Both the position numbers and the translations under genes were made by a program. This document shows positions 16,618 to 25,597 of a DNA stretch of 64,000 bases, in pieces (position 1 is the stretch's first letter; each line of letters opens with the position of its first letter). The notes below the pieces were generated by a model that worked only from the letters and a program-made list of their open reading frames with translations, was not told where the DNA came from and searched no databases. This DNA is from Kitasatospora sp. NBC_01246 (GTDB lineage Bacteria; Actinomycetota; Actinomycetes; Streptomycetales; Streptomycetaceae). The DNA lies in the NCBI RefSeq assembly GCF_036226505.1, contig NZ_CP108484.1, forward strand, positions 1,364,001 through 1,428,000, given 5' to 3'.

Positions 16618-17625
16618 ATGGGCGCAGCCGTGGAACTGGATGTCGCCGGGCGCAGCGTACGGCTGTCGAATCCGGACAAGGTGTACTACCCCGAGCGCGG
16701 CTTCACCAAGCTGGACGTCGCGCAGTACTATCTGGCCGTCGCGGACGGGGTGCTGCGCGGGCTGCGGGACCGGCCGACCACGCTGCAGCGGTTCCCGGAC
16801 GGCGTCACGGGCGAGTTCTTCTACCAGAAGCGGGCGCCGAAGGGCCTGCCGGAGTGGCTGCCGACGGCCCGGATCAGCTTCCCGAGCGGGCGGTCCGCCG
16901 ACGAGATCTGCCCCACCGAGCCGGCCGCCGTGCTCTGGGCCGCCAACCTGGGCTGTCTGACCTTCCACCCGTGGCCGGTGCGGCGGACCGACACCGACCA
17001 CATCGACGAGCTGCGGATCGACCTCGACCCGCAGCCGGGCACCGACTTCCACGACGCCGCCCTGGCCGCCCACGAACTCCGCGCCGTGCTGGAGGAGCAC
17101 GGACTGCGCGGCTGGCCCAAGACCTCCGGCGGACGCGGGGTGCACGTGTACGTGCCGCTGGAGCCGCGGTGGACGTTCACCGACGGCCGGCACGCGGTGA
17201 TCGCGCTCGGCCGGGTGCTGGAGCAACGGATGCCGGGCCGGGTGACCACCGCGTGGTGGAAGGAGGAGCGCGGCGAGCGGATCTTCGTGGACTACAACCA
17301 GATGGCCCGGGACCGGACCATCGCCTCCGCCTACTCGCTGCGCGCCCGCCCCCGGGCGACCGCCTCGACGCCGCTGCGCTGGGAGGAGCTGGACGACGCC
17401 GCACCGGAGGACTTCGACCTGCGGACGGTGCCACCGCGGTTCGCCGAACTCGGCGACCTCCAGGCGGAGATGGACGACAAGGCGTACCGGCTGGACGGGC
17501 TGCTGGAGCTGTACGAGCGCCAGCTGCGGGACGAGGGGCTGGGCGAACTGCCGTACCCGCCCGACCATCCGAAGGCCCCCGGCGAGCCGAGCCGGGTGCA
17601 GCCGAGCCGGGCCCGGAAGACCTGA
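16618..17625 (+). CDS. LigD-type polymerase/primase domain protein
   Basis: The 335-residue stand-alone PolDom belongs to the archaeo-eukaryotic primase superfamily. The metal-binding acidic motif is LRIDLDPQPG (Asp about 135 and 137); SGGRGVHVYVPL and the start VRLSNPDKVYYPERGFTK are family hallmarks. Such proteins fill gaps with ribonucleotides in NHEJ repair and act with Ku and a ligase. ATG at 16618 has GAGAGG just upstream; the open frame extends much further upstream but without homology. The ligase is next door on the opposite strand; no Ku gene or phosphoesterase domain is in the window. Confidence 0.92.
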   Translation: MGAAVELDVAGRSVRLSNPDKVYYPERGFTKLDVAQYYLAVADGVLRGLRDRPTTLQRFPDGVTGEFFYQKRAPKGLPEWLPTARISFPSGRSADEICPTEPAAVLWAANLGCLTFHPWPVRRTDTDHIDELRIDLDPQPGTDFHDAALAAHELRAVLEEHGLRGWPKTSGGRGVHVYVPLEPRWTFTDGRHAVIALGRVLEQRMPGRVTTAWWKEERGERIFVDYNQMARDRTIASAYSLRARPRATASTPLRWEELDDAAPEDFDLRTVPPRFAELGDLQAEMDDKAYRLDGLLELYERQLRDEGLGELPYPPDHPKAPGEPSRVQPSRARKT

Positions 17626-17697
17626 CGGGGCGGCGGGCACCGCGCGGTGGTCGCATAGGCTGACGCTCTTCGAACGGGTGGAACGGGGGGCGTCGGG

Positions 17698-18348
17698 GTG
17701 GGCGGGCGCGGACTGCGGGAGATCATGGCCGACGCGGCGGGCGGACTGTTCCCGCCGCCGGACGGCTCGGTGACGGTGGTGCCGCAGCCGTCGGCGCGCG
17801 AGGCCGGGGTGCTGGCGTTCTCCGCGCACGCCGTGGTGTTCACCGACGAGGACCCGGCCTGGGTGCGGACCGCGCTGGCCGCCGTGCCGAGCGACCCGCT
17901 GGCCGCACCGCTCTGCCCGCCCTTCCTGACCGCGCTCGCCGAGCGGACCGGCCGGGTGGCCGGCACCATCGACCTGCTGACCGTGGCCGGCCGGCTGCCC
18001 GGTGCTCCCCCGCTGGCGCTGGCCGAGGTCCGGGACCGGGCGCACCCCCGGGTGGTGCGCGCGCTGCGCTACCGCGAGGACGTCCGGGTCTTCACGGTCG
18101 ACGGCGGGGTCCTGGTGCTCGGGCGCGGGGTGGCCGGACGGTGGGAGTGCGCGATCGAGGTGGACCCACAGGCGCGCGGCCGGGGCCTGGGGCGCGCGCT
18201 GGCGGCGAGCGCCCGGCATCTGCTCCCGGAGGGCGAGTGGATCTGGTCGCAGCAGGCGCCGGGCAACGCCACCAGCGTGCGGGCGTTCCAGGCGGCCGGC
18301 TACCGCCCGGTGGGCGCGGAGGCGCTGCTGGTGGTGGGGCGGCCGTGA
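17698..18348 (+). CDS. GNAT family N-acetyltransferase
   Basis: 216 residues. The recognisable GNAT part is C-terminal: CAIEVDPQARGRGLGRALAA (acetyl-CoA loop ARGRGLG) and NATSVRAFQAAGYRPVG. The first 120 residues have no domain I recognise. GTG at 17698 lies behind a GGAACGGGGGG stretch; an ATG at 17725 is an alternative. The last four bases overlap the start of the phosphotransferase-like gene (GTGA), so the pair is translationally coupled. Confidence 0.82.
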   Translation: MGGRGLREIMADAAGGLFPPPDGSVTVVPQPSAREAGVLAFSAHAVVFTDEDPAWVRTALAAVPSDPLAAPLCPPFLTALAERTGRVAGTIDLLTVAGRLPGAPPLALAEVRDRAHPRVVRALRYREDVRVFTVDGGVLVLGRGVAGRWECAIEVDPQARGRGLGRALAASARHLLPEGEWIWSQQAPGNATSVRAFQAAGYRPVGAEALLVVGRP

Positions 18349-19346
18349 ACGGGGGCGGGGCGGTTCCGAGCGGGGCGGTTCCGGGTGAGGCGGTTCCGGG
18401 CGAGGTGGTTCCGGGCGAGGTGGTTCCGGGCGGGGCGGTTCCGGGCGAGGCGGTTCCGAGCGAGGTGGTTCCGGGCGGGGTGGTTCCGGGTGACCTGGTG
18501 ACGGTGCCGGCCGAGGTCCGGGACCGGCTGACGGTCCGCTTCGGCCCGGCGGCCGAGGCGTGGTGCGCGGCCCTCCCGGCGGTGGTCGAGGAGCTGGCCC
18601 GGCGCTGGGGCCTGGAGCTGCGCGCGGCCGGCGGCGGCGGGACGTCCCGGGTGTTCCGCTGCGAGCGCGGTGACGGCGCCGCGGTCTGGCTGAAGCTGAC
18701 GCCCGATCCCGAGGTGGCCGCGCAGGAGGCGGTGGCCCTGCGGGCCTGGTCGGGGCTGCCGTCCGTGGTGCGGCTCCTGGCGACGGACACGGCGGCGAAC
18801 GCCCTGCTGCTGGCGGACGTGGAGCCCGGGGCGCCGCTGCGGCAGCGGGCCTGGCGGCCGGCGGAGGTGGCGCCGCTGCTCGGCGCCCTGCGCTCGGTGC
18901 CGGTGGACGGGCTGGCCCTGCGGCCGCTGGGCGACCGGGTGGAGTTCCTCTTCGACCTCACCGAACGGCGCGCGCCCGGCGCGGTGCCGCCCGGGGCGCG
19001 TGCCTTCGCCCGGGAGCTGGCAGCCGGCGGGCCGCTCGCGCTCGTCCACGGGGACCTGCACCCGGCCAACGTCCTGGACGGCCCGGCCGGACCGGTCGCG
19101 ATCGACCCGCGCCCGTCCCTCGGGGACCCGGACTTCGACCTGGTGGACTGGGTGCTCGACGGCGTCACCGACCGGCCCGCCCTCGACCGGGCGATCGCCG
19201 ACCTGAGCGCCCGCGTCCCCGGGGCCGATCCGGCCCGCGTCCTGGCCTGGTGCCGCGCCCTCGCGGTGACCGTCGCCGCCCCCCGCGCGGCAGCGGGCCG
19301 GCACGACGCGGAGACGGCGTTCCTGCTGGAGCTGGCGGGGTTCTGA
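18345..19346 (+). CDS. Aminoglycoside phosphotransferase-family protein with pentapeptide-repeat leader
   Basis: 333 residues. The kinase-like domain (about 60-333) has VHGDLHPANVLDG, the Brenner motif with catalytic Asp about 237, and VAIDPRPSLGDPDFDLVDWV, the metal site. This is the phosphotransferase fold used by aminoglycoside, choline and homoserine kinases. The N-terminus (6-50) is nine tandem (A/V)VP(G/S)(E/G/D) pentapeptides, unlike anything in the family. GTG at 18345 overlaps the stop of the GNAT gene; a start after the repeats would also give a complete kinase domain. The substrate is unknown; resistance should not be assumed. Confidence 0.82.
   Translation: MNGGGAVPSGAVPGEAVPGEVVPGEVVPGGAVPGEAVPSEVVPGGVVPGDLVTVPAEVRDRLTVRFGPAAEAWCAALPAVVEELARRWGLELRAAGGGGTSRVFRCERGDGAAVWLKLTPDPEVAAQEAVALRAWSGLPSVVRLLATDTAANALLLADVEPGAPLRQRAWRPAEVAPLLGALRSVPVDGLALRPLGDRVEFLFDLTERRAPGAVPPGARAFARELAAGGPLALVHGDLHPANVLDGPAGPVAIDPRPSLGDPDFDLVDWVLDGVTDRPALDRAIADLSARVPGADPARVLAWCRALAVTVAAPRAAAGRHDAETAFLLELAGF
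18360..18494 (+). repeat. Nine tandem 15-bp repeats encoding VPGE-type pentapeptides
   Basis: Unit GCGGTTCCGGGCGAG with small changes, nine copies in frame at the 5' end of the phosphotransferase-like gene, encoding AVPSG, AVPGE, VVPGE, VVPGG and similar. Such perfect-length repeats can expand or shrink without breaking the frame. Confidence 0.92.
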
Positions 19347-19395
19347 GGCCGCGGCGCAGCATCGGACGGCGGCGGGGTCCTGAGGCCGCCGTGTC

Positions 19396-19430
19396 CGCAC
19401 AGGAGGTCGGCGGGTCCGACTTCCTGTGCG
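19396..19430. terminator. Stem-loop between convergent genes
   Basis: CGCACAGGAGGTCGG (19396-19410) pairs with CCGACTTCCTGTGCG (19416-19430) with one wobble and a five-base loop. It ends both the phosphotransferase-like gene and the membrane protein gene. Confidence 0.75.
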
Positions 19431-19448
19431 AGCGCCGAGGGCGGGGCT

Positions 19449-19979
19449 TCAGCCTGCGGCGAGGCCGCCCAGGAGGAAGGCGAAGGCGCCGGTGAGGAGG
19501 GCGCCGGTGGTGATCGCCAGGGCGGTGACCAGCCACTTCCAGGGGATCAGCGACTTCAGCAGCCGGGCGGCCAGGCAGGCGCCGAGGGTGATCGCCGCGA
19601 GGGCGAACAGGAAGAGGCTCAGCCACTTGAACAGCCCGGCCGTGCCCGCCAGGCGGCACTCGCCGTCCTCGCAGGAGACCCGGACCCGGTTGTGGGTGTC
19701 GACCTTCCAGTCGATCCGGGCGTACTCGTTCGGCAGGCCGCCGCCGTCGGGGTAGAAGGTGCCCCGGCAGTCGCCGGTCTCGGTCGGGACGGCCTCGGCG
19801 GAGTCGGTCCGCAGGCACCGGTCCGCCACCAGCACCCCGGGGGTGCCGGAGAGGCCGGTCGCGTACCCGAGCCCCTCCCCCGCCGTCACCGCGCCCCAGC
19901 CGCCCACCCCGAGCAGCGCCAGCACGGCGGCGGCGATCGTCAGCGCCTTCACCAGTGCCCGCCGAATGTCCGGATCCAT
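19449..19979 (-). CDS. Small membrane protein with extracytoplasmic cysteine domain
   Basis: 176 residues, not a family I recognise. It has TM1 at about 10-32 (ALTIAAAVLALLGVGGWGAV), an exported-looking loop (35-115) with DRCLRTDS, GDCRGTF and CEDGECR cysteines, then TM2 (about 118-138) and TM3 (about 145-172). Four conserved-looking cysteines suggest two disulfides outside the membrane. The ATG at 19979 has AGGGG upstream. A tandem paralogue with the same CEDGxCR motif lies just upstream but is frameshifted (20072-20606). Function unknown. Confidence 0.75.
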   Translation of the reverse strand: MDPDIRRALVKALTIAAAVLALLGVGGWGAVTAGEGLGYATGLSGTPGVLVADRCLRTDSAEAVPTETGDCRGTFYPDGGGLPNEYARIDWKVDTHNRVRVSCEDGECRLAGTAGLFKWLSLFLFALAAITLGACLAARLLKSLIPWKWLVTALAITTGALLTGAFAFLLGGLAAG

Positions 19980-20071
19980 CGCCACCCCTGTTCCGTCGCC
20001 CCCGGTTTCAGGGACGCACCGACCGGCCGCCCGGTTCGGCTCCGTAGGCCGGCGGTCGGGAAGGGCGGCGG

Positions 20072-20606
20072 TCAGGAGTGCTCCGCGGCCTCGCCGGAGA
20101 CGAGGAGGCAGCGGAAGGCGAGCACGAGCACGCCGCCGGTGACCCGGGGCAGCCCGACGAACAGCCGCTCCCAGGAGTTCGGGCCGCTGAAGCCGACGAC
20201 GAGCAGGAAGGCCGCCAACGGCACGGCGGCCAGTCCGAACAGGCTCATCGCCGGCCAGTGCGCCACCGGCTTCACCCCGCTCGCGCGGCAGACGCCGTCC
20301 TCGCACCGGACGGGCCTGACGGCCAGGTGGCCGACGTCCTCCTGGAACGTGTAGGAGGAGACGGGTGCGCCGTGCGCGGGGTTGAACGTCCCGGGCAGTC
20401 CTCGGGCGGGCCCTCGTGCCACGGTGCGCAGAGTCCGCGAACGTACCGGCCAGGCTCGCCGGACCACCCGGCGGCCGGGCGACATGCGGTGCGGTGCGGC
20501 TCGGCACCGGCGGGCCCACGCCGCACAGCGCGGCGGCCGCCGTCAGGACGAACACCCTGCCGAGGAACCGTCCGTATCCACCGCCCCCGCCGTCGCTCCC
20601 CCGCAA
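20072..20606 (-). pseudogene. Frameshifted tandem paralogue of the small membrane protein
   Basis: The paralogue is readable only across three frames. Frame 1 gives a TM start (YGRFLGRVFVLTAAAALCGV). Frame 2 gives GWSGEPGRYVRGLCAPW and EDCPG, which aligns with GLSGTPGVLVADRC...GDCRG of the intact copy. Frame 3 gives TFNPAHG, RCEDGVCR and two TM segments to the stop. One missing G in CCCGGGACG (near 20393) would join frames 2 and 3. It is either a pseudogene or has sequencing errors at G runs. The start (perhaps TTG at 20606) is uncertain. Confidence 0.65.
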
Positions 20607-20608
20607 TT

Positions 20609-20630
20609 CGCTCCGCCCCCCGGCGGAGCG
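20609..20630 (-). terminator. bioF terminator hairpin
   Basis: CGCTCCGCC (20609-20617) and GGCGGAGCG (20622-20630) form a 9-bp stem with a four-base loop, about 60 bases after the bioF stop. Confidence 0.5.
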
Positions 20631-20689
20631 CACTGCCCCCGGGAGGGGACGCGGACCGACCGGTGCGTGGTTGCGGGAGGGCGGCGCGG

Positions 20690-21904
20690 TCAGGCGGAGT
20701 GCGCGCCGGCCGGGGCGAGGGAGGCGATGATCCGGACCGCGTCGGCGATCTGGCCGTCCGTGAGGTCCCCCCGGGCGGTGAGGCGCAGCCGGGAGACGCC
20801 GTCCGGGACGGACGGCGGACGGAAGCAGCCGACCGCGAGACCGGCCCGGCGGCAGTCGGCGGCCCAGGCCACTGCGGCCTCCGGGCCGGGGGCGCGGACC
20901 GAGACGACCGCCGCGTCCGGGGTGGAGGCCCGCAGGCCGGCGGCGGTGAGCCGGGCGGCGAGGGTGCGGGCGACCTCGCGGGCCCGCTCGGCGCGGTGCG
21001 GCTCGGCCCGCAGCAGGCGCAGCGCGCCGAGGGCGGCGCCGGCGGCGGCCGGGGCCAGGCCGGTGTCGAAGATGAAGGTGCGCGCCGTCTCGGTGAGGTG
21101 GCGGATCACCCGGCGCGGGCCGAGCACCGCGCCGCCCTGCGAGCCGAGCGACTTGGACAGCGTGACGGTGGCGACGGTGTCGGGCTCGCCGGCCAGGCCC
21201 GCGGCGGCCAGCGCACCGGCGCCGCCGGGGCCGAGCACGCCCAGGCCGTGCGCGTCGTCCACCAGCAGGGCGGCGCCGTGGGCGCGGGCGGCGGCGGAGA
21301 GTCCGGGCAGCGGGGCGGCGTTGCCGTCGACGGAGAAGACCGAGTCGGTGACCACCAGCGCCCGCCGGTGGGTGCGTTCGGCGAGCGCGGCACGGACGGC
21401 GTCCGGGTCGCTGTGCGGGGCGCGGTGGACGTCGCCGCGGGCGAGCCGGCAGCCGTCGATCAGCGAGGCGTGGTTGTAGGCGTCGGAGACGATCAGGGTG
21501 TCCGGGTCGGTGAGCGCGGTCAGCGCGGCCAGGTTCGCGGTGTAGCCGGAGGAGAACACCAGGGCCGCCTCCACCCCGCAGAACTCGGCCAGCTCGCCCT
21601 CCAGTTCGGTGTGCAGGGCGGTGGTTCCGGTGACCAGCCGGGAGCCGGTGGCGCCGCCGCCCCAGCGCAGCGCCGCGTCGGCGGCGGCCCGGGTGACGGC
21701 GGGGTGCCGGGTCAGCCCGAGGTAGTCGTTGCCCGCGAGGTCGAGCACCGGGTCCTCGGCCGGGCGGCTGCGCAGCGTCCGGGTGAGGCCCGCCCGGGCC
21801 CGCAGCTCGGCCGTCTCGTCGAGCCAGTCGAAGACGGCGGCGGGGGCGGGAACGGCGTCCGCCGGAGTGCGGACGGGCGGTTCGGACGCGGTGCGGTGGG
21901 CCAT
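20690..21904 (-). CDS. bioF: 8-amino-7-oxononanoate synthase
   Basis: The 404-residue PLP enzyme condenses pimeloyl thioester with L-alanine, the first step of biotin ring assembly. Motifs: DLAGNDYLGLTRHPAV, ATGSRLVTGTTALHTELE, VFSSGYTANLAAL, LLVDDAHGLGVLGPGGAG, and the PLP lysine in TLSKSLGSQGG (about 251). The lysine loop and absence of tdh nearby fit BioF rather than Kbl. ATG at 21904 is not preceded by a clear Shine-Dalgarno. It is 4 kb from bioBAD and on the opposite strand, so it is controlled separately. Confidence 0.9.
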   Translation of the reverse strand: MAHRTASEPPVRTPADAVPAPAAVFDWLDETAELRARAGLTRTLRSRPAEDPVLDLAGNDYLGLTRHPAVTRAAADAALRWGGGATGSRLVTGTTALHTELEGELAEFCGVEAALVFSSGYTANLAALTALTDPDTLIVSDAYNHASLIDGCRLARGDVHRAPHSDPDAVRAALAERTHRRALVVTDSVFSVDGNAAPLPGLSAAARAHGAALLVDDAHGLGVLGPGGAGALAAAGLAGEPDTVATVTLSKSLGSQGGAVLGPRRVIRHLTETARTFIFDTGLAPAAAGAALGALRLLRAEPHRAERAREVARTLAARLTAAGLRASTPDAAVVSVRAPGPEAAVAWAADCRRAGLAVGCFRPPSVPDGVSRLRLTARGDLTDGQIADAVRIIASLAPAGAHSA

Positions 21905-22204
21905 GCCCGGCACTCTGGCACGGCGGGCGCGACCCGGGCAATGTGCGAAGCGGCACACGCCCGGGCGGCCGTTCCGACGCCGTCCACCGGCGGATCGAGG
22001 TCGGTGGGGGCCTCGGGCTGCCGGCGCTCTCGGACCGGAAGCGGACCCGGGCGTTCGTCGACCTCGCGCACCGGGCCGCCGGGGAGGCCGTCCGGCAGGA
22101 GGGGTGCGCCGGGGCGCGCCTCGCCGAGCGGGCGCCCGCGACTCCGGGGAGGAGCCGAGCCCCGGGCTTTGCCCGGGGTGTGCGCGAGCAGGCAAGATAG
22201 CCGG
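21905..22204. other. Divergent intergenic region bioF / Ski2-like helicase
   Basis: 300 bp with no supported gene, between divergently read bioF and the helicase gene. It must hold both promoters; I see no clear operator or palindrome. Confidence 0.45.
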
Positions 22205-24715
22205 GTGACCCTCCTTGATCTGATGCCGAAGCCCGCTACCCCCGACGCGCTGTACGAGACGTTCGCCGCCTGGGCGGAGGAGCGCGGGATCACGCTGTAC
22301 CCGGCGCAGGAGGAGGCCCTGATCGAGCTGGTGTCGGGGAACAACGTCATCCTCGCGACGCCGACCGGGTCGGGGAAGAGCCTGGTGGCGGCCGGTGCGC
22401 ACTTCGCCGCGCTGGCGGAGGGCAAGCGGACCTTCTACACCGCGCCGATCAAGGCACTGGTCTCGGAGAAGTTCTTCGACCTCTGCAAGATGTTCGGCAC
22501 CGAGCAGGTCGGCATGATGACCGGCGACGCGAGCGTCAACCCGACCGCGCCGATCATCTGCTGCACCGCCGAGGTGCTGGCGCAGATCGCGCTGCGGGAC
22601 GGCGCCCGGGCCGACGTCGGCCAGGTCGTCATGGACGAGTTCCACTTCTACGCGGAGCCGGACCGCGGCTGGGCCTGGCAGATCCCGATCCTGGAACTCC
22701 CGCAGGTGCAGTTCCTGCTGATGTCCGCGACGCTCGGCGACGTCCGTCGCTTCGAGGAGGACCTGACCCGCCGCACCGGCCGGCCGACCACCGTGGTCCG
22801 CTCGGCGACCCGGCCCGTCCCGCTGTTCTACGAGTACCGCCGCACCACCATGCACGACACCCTGGAGGAGCTGCTGAAGACCGGTCAGGCCCCGGTCTAC
22901 GTCGTGCACTTCACCCAGAAGGAAGCCGTCGAGCGGGCGCAGTCGCTGATGAGCATCAACATGTGCTCGAAGGCGGAGAAGGACGCCATCGCTGCCCTCA
23001 TCGGCAACTTCCGCTTCACCACCAAGTTCGGCCGCAACCTGTCCCGCTTCGTGCGGCACGGGATCGGCGTGCACCACGCGGGCATGCTGCCCAAGTACCG
23101 CCGGCTGGTCGAACGGCTCGCCCAGGCGGGGCTGTTGAAGGTGATCTGCGGTACCGACACGCTCGGCGTGGGTGTCAACGTGCCGATCCGCACGGTGCTG
23201 TTCACCGCGCTGTCCAAGTACGACGGCGTGCGCGTGCGGGTGCTGCGGGCCCGGGAGTTCCACCAGATCGCCGGACGGGCCGGGCGGGCCGGGTTCGACA
23301 CCGTCGGGCAGGTCGTCGCGCAGGCGCCCGAGCACGTGATCGAGAACGACAAGGCCGTCGCCAAGGCGGGCGACGACCCGAAGAAGAAGCGCAAGATCGT
23401 CCGCAAGAAGGCGCCGGAGGGCTTCGTCGGGTGGTCCGAGGAGACCTTCGAGCGGCTGATCGGGGCCGACCCGGAGCAGCTGGTCTCCCGGTTCAAGGTG
23501 AGCCACGCGATGCTGCTGTCGGTGATCGGCCGGCCCGGCAACGCCTTCGAGGCGATGCGCAAGCTCCTCACCGACAACCACGAGGAGCGCGGCGCGCAGC
23601 GCCGGCACATCCGCACCACGATCGCCATCTACCGCTCGCTGCTGGAGGGCGGCGTGGTCGAGCGGCTCCCGGAGCCGGACGCGGAGGGCCGGATCGTCCG
23701 GCTGACCCTCGACCTCCAGGAGAACTTCGCCCTCAACCAGCCGCTCTCCACCTTCGCGCTGGCCGCCTTCGAGCTGCTCGACCCGGCCTCGCCCTCGTAC
23801 GCGATGGACGTCGTCTCGGTGGTCGAGGCCACCCTCGACGACCCGCGCCAGATCCTCGCCTCGCAGCAGAACAAGGCCCGCGGCGAGGCCATCGGCGAGA
23901 TGAAGCGCGACGGCATCGAGTACGAGGAGCGGATGGAGCGGCTCCAGGAGATCACCTACCCGAAGCCGCTGGAGGAGCTGCTCACCCACGCCTACGAGGT
24001 GTACCGGCGGGCGCACCCGTGGATCGGCGACCACGAGCTGCGGCCGAAGTCCGTGGTCCGCGACCTGTACGAGCGGGCGATGACCTTCTCGGACTACGTC
24101 GGCCACTACGACCTGGCGCGCACCGAGGGCATCGTGCTGCGCTACCTGGCCGGCGCCTTCAAGGCGCTGGAGCAGACCGTGCCCGACGACCTCAAGACCG
24201 ACGACCTCAAGGACGTCATCGCCTGGCTCGGCGAGCTGGTCCGCCAGGTCGACTCCAGCCTGCTGGACGAGTGGGAGCAGCTGGCCAACCCGACCGATCC
24301 GCAGGCCCCCGAGGTCGCGCTGGACGACAAGCCGGCGCCGGTGACGGCCAACGCGCGGGCGTTCCGGGTGCTGGTGCGCAACGAGCTGTTCCGCCGGGTC
24401 GAGCTGGCCGCGCTGGAGAACTACCACGCCCTCGGCGAGCTGGACGGCGAGTACGGCTGGAACGCGGACCGCTGGGCGGAGGCGATGGACGGGTACTGGG
24501 ACGAGCACGACGACCTCGGGACCGGGCCGAACGCGCGTGGCCCGAAGATGCTGCTGATCGAGGAGGAGGACTCCTCCTGGAAGGTCCGGCAGATCTTCGA
24601 CGACCCGGCCGGTGACCACGACTGGGGCATCAGCGCCGAGGTCGACCTGTACGGCTCCGACGAGGAGGGCCGGGCGGTCCTGCGGGTGACCTCGGTGGAC
24701 CGGCTCGACGGCTGA
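22205..24715 (+). CDS. Ski2-like DEAD/DEAH-box RNA helicase with DUF3516
   Basis: 836 residues. Two RecA domains: motif I ATPTGSGKS (Lys about 58), motif II DEFH (about 144-147), SAT in LLMSATLGD, GVHHAGMLPKYR, TDTLGVGVNVP and QIAGRAGRAGFD (motif VI). The C-terminal half (about 440-836) is the DUF3516 region found in actinobacterial Ski2/Mtr4-type helicases. These enzymes feed structured RNA to exonucleases in eukaryotes; the bacterial role is less clear. GTG at 22205 starts a family-like N-terminus; the ribosome binding site is weak. It is convergent with the single-TM hypothetical gene. Confidence 0.9.
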   Translation: MTLLDLMPKPATPDALYETFAAWAEERGITLYPAQEEALIELVSGNNVILATPTGSGKSLVAAGAHFAALAEGKRTFYTAPIKALVSEKFFDLCKMFGTEQVGMMTGDASVNPTAPIICCTAEVLAQIALRDGARADVGQVVMDEFHFYAEPDRGWAWQIPILELPQVQFLLMSATLGDVRRFEEDLTRRTGRPTTVVRSATRPVPLFYEYRRTTMHDTLEELLKTGQAPVYVVHFTQKEAVERAQSLMSINMCSKAEKDAIAALIGNFRFTTKFGRNLSRFVRHGIGVHHAGMLPKYRRLVERLAQAGLLKVICGTDTLGVGVNVPIRTVLFTALSKYDGVRVRVLRAREFHQIAGRAGRAGFDTVGQVVAQAPEHVIENDKAVAKAGDDPKKKRKIVRKKAPEGFVGWSEETFERLIGADPEQLVSRFKVSHAMLLSVIGRPGNAFEAMRKLLTDNHEERGAQRRHIRTTIAIYRSLLEGGVVERLPEPDAEGRIVRLTLDLQENFALNQPLSTFALAAFELLDPASPSYAMDVVSVVEATLDDPRQILASQQNKARGEAIGEMKRDGIEYEERMERLQEITYPKPLEELLTHAYEVYRRAHPWIGDHELRPKSVVRDLYERAMTFSDYVGHYDLARTEGIVLRYLAGAFKALEQTVPDDLKTDDLKDVIAWLGELVRQVDSSLLDEWEQLANPTDPQAPEVALDDKPAPVTANARAFRVLVRNELFRRVELAALENYHALGELDGEYGWNADRWAEAMDGYWDEHDDLGTGPNARGPKMLLIEEEDSSWKVRQIFDDPAGDHDWGISAEVDLYGSDEEGRAVLRVTSVDRLDG

Positions 24716-24723
24716 CCACCCGA

Positions 24724-24760
24724 CGGCGGCGGGGTCCACCACGGGTGGGCCCCGCCGCCG
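24724..24760. terminator. Bidirectional 17-bp terminator
   Basis: CGGCGGCGGGGTCCACC (24724-24740) pairs with GGTGGGCCCCGCCGCCG (24744-24760), one wobble, three-base loop, between convergent genes. Confidence 0.8.
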
Positions 24761-24762
24761 CG

Positions 24763-25590
24763 TCACATCCAGACGAAGGGCGCGCCCGCCGAGTAGGAGA
24801 CCGCCCGGGTGGCCTCGTCGAGCGCCTGCTCGCCGCCGGCCGGGGCGGTGGACGGGGCGCCGACCGGGGTGGGCGGGCCGGAGGGGGCGGGCGCGGTGCC
24901 GTGCGGCTCGACGGGCCGCGAGCTGGTGACCGTCACGTACTGGCCGACCGCCGCGACGCGCTGCTCCGAGCCGGGCTTGGCGCTGCCGGCGGGCTGGGCC
25001 GGGGCGGTGGACGCGTCCGGGAGGATGAAGGTGAGCGCGCCCGGCTTGGCCCGCAGGGTCTCGGCGGCCCTGGCGGCGGCGGCGTGGTCGGCGAAGCGCA
25101 GCAGGGTGACGCTGCTGAGCACCGGCTGGGCCTGGCCGGCGAAGCTGACGGCGAGGTAGGCCTGGCAGCCGCTGTCGCGCAGCAGGTCCTCGGCGCGGTC
25201 CTGGAGGGTCTCGGCGCAGCTCTCGCCCTGCCGGACACCGGAGCGCTTGCCCCGGTAGGCGCCGACCTCGATCACCCGCTGGGCGGGGAAGAGGGTGTCG
25301 ACGTTGAGGCCCTCGGGGTCGGTCGCGGCGCGCGGTGGCGGACTGCCGACCACCCGCGGGGTGCTGGAGGCGTCCTTGCTGGCCGGGCCCAGGCCGGGTA
25401 TCCAGTCGCCGGGCGCCGGGCGGGTGATGATCCAGCCGCCGGCCGCCACCACGCCGACCACCACGACCCAGCCCACGACCCGGCGGGCGCCGAATCTCCC
25501 GGGCGGCTGTCGATGGGCCTCGGCCGGCCGGGCGGCTCCGTGCTGTTCCTGGTCACCCGATGGCGGGGTCCGCTCCCCCTGCGTGGTCAT
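24763..25590 (-). CDS. Single-TM hypothetical protein
   Basis: 275 residues, unrecognised. A charged cytoplasmic N-terminus (1-36) precedes one TM (about 37-57: VVGWVVVVGVVAAGGWIITR), so the rest is probably outside the cell. The outer part has two cysteines (GESCAETLQ, DSGCQAYLAV) that may form a disulfide, a hydrophobic core (VTLLRFADHAAAARAAETLRA) and a Pro/Ala-rich stretch. The ATG at 25590 fits a leaderless message (see the -10 box at 25598-25603); a GTG at 25629 is the alternative start. Confidence 0.65.
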   Translation of the reverse strand: MTTQGERTPPSGDQEQHGAARPAEAHRQPPGRFGARRVVGWVVVVGVVAAGGWIITRPAPGDWIPGLGPASKDASSTPRVVGSPPPRAATDPEGLNVDTLFPAQRVIEVGAYRGKRSGVRQGESCAETLQDRAEDLLRDSGCQAYLAVSFAGQAQPVLSSVTLLRFADHAAAARAAETLRAKPGALTFILPDASTAPAQPAGSAKPGSEQRVAAVGQYVTVTSSRPVEPHGTAPAPSGPPTPVGAPSTAPAGGEQALDEATRAVSYSAGAPFVWM

Positions 25591-25597
25591 GGCGCAG

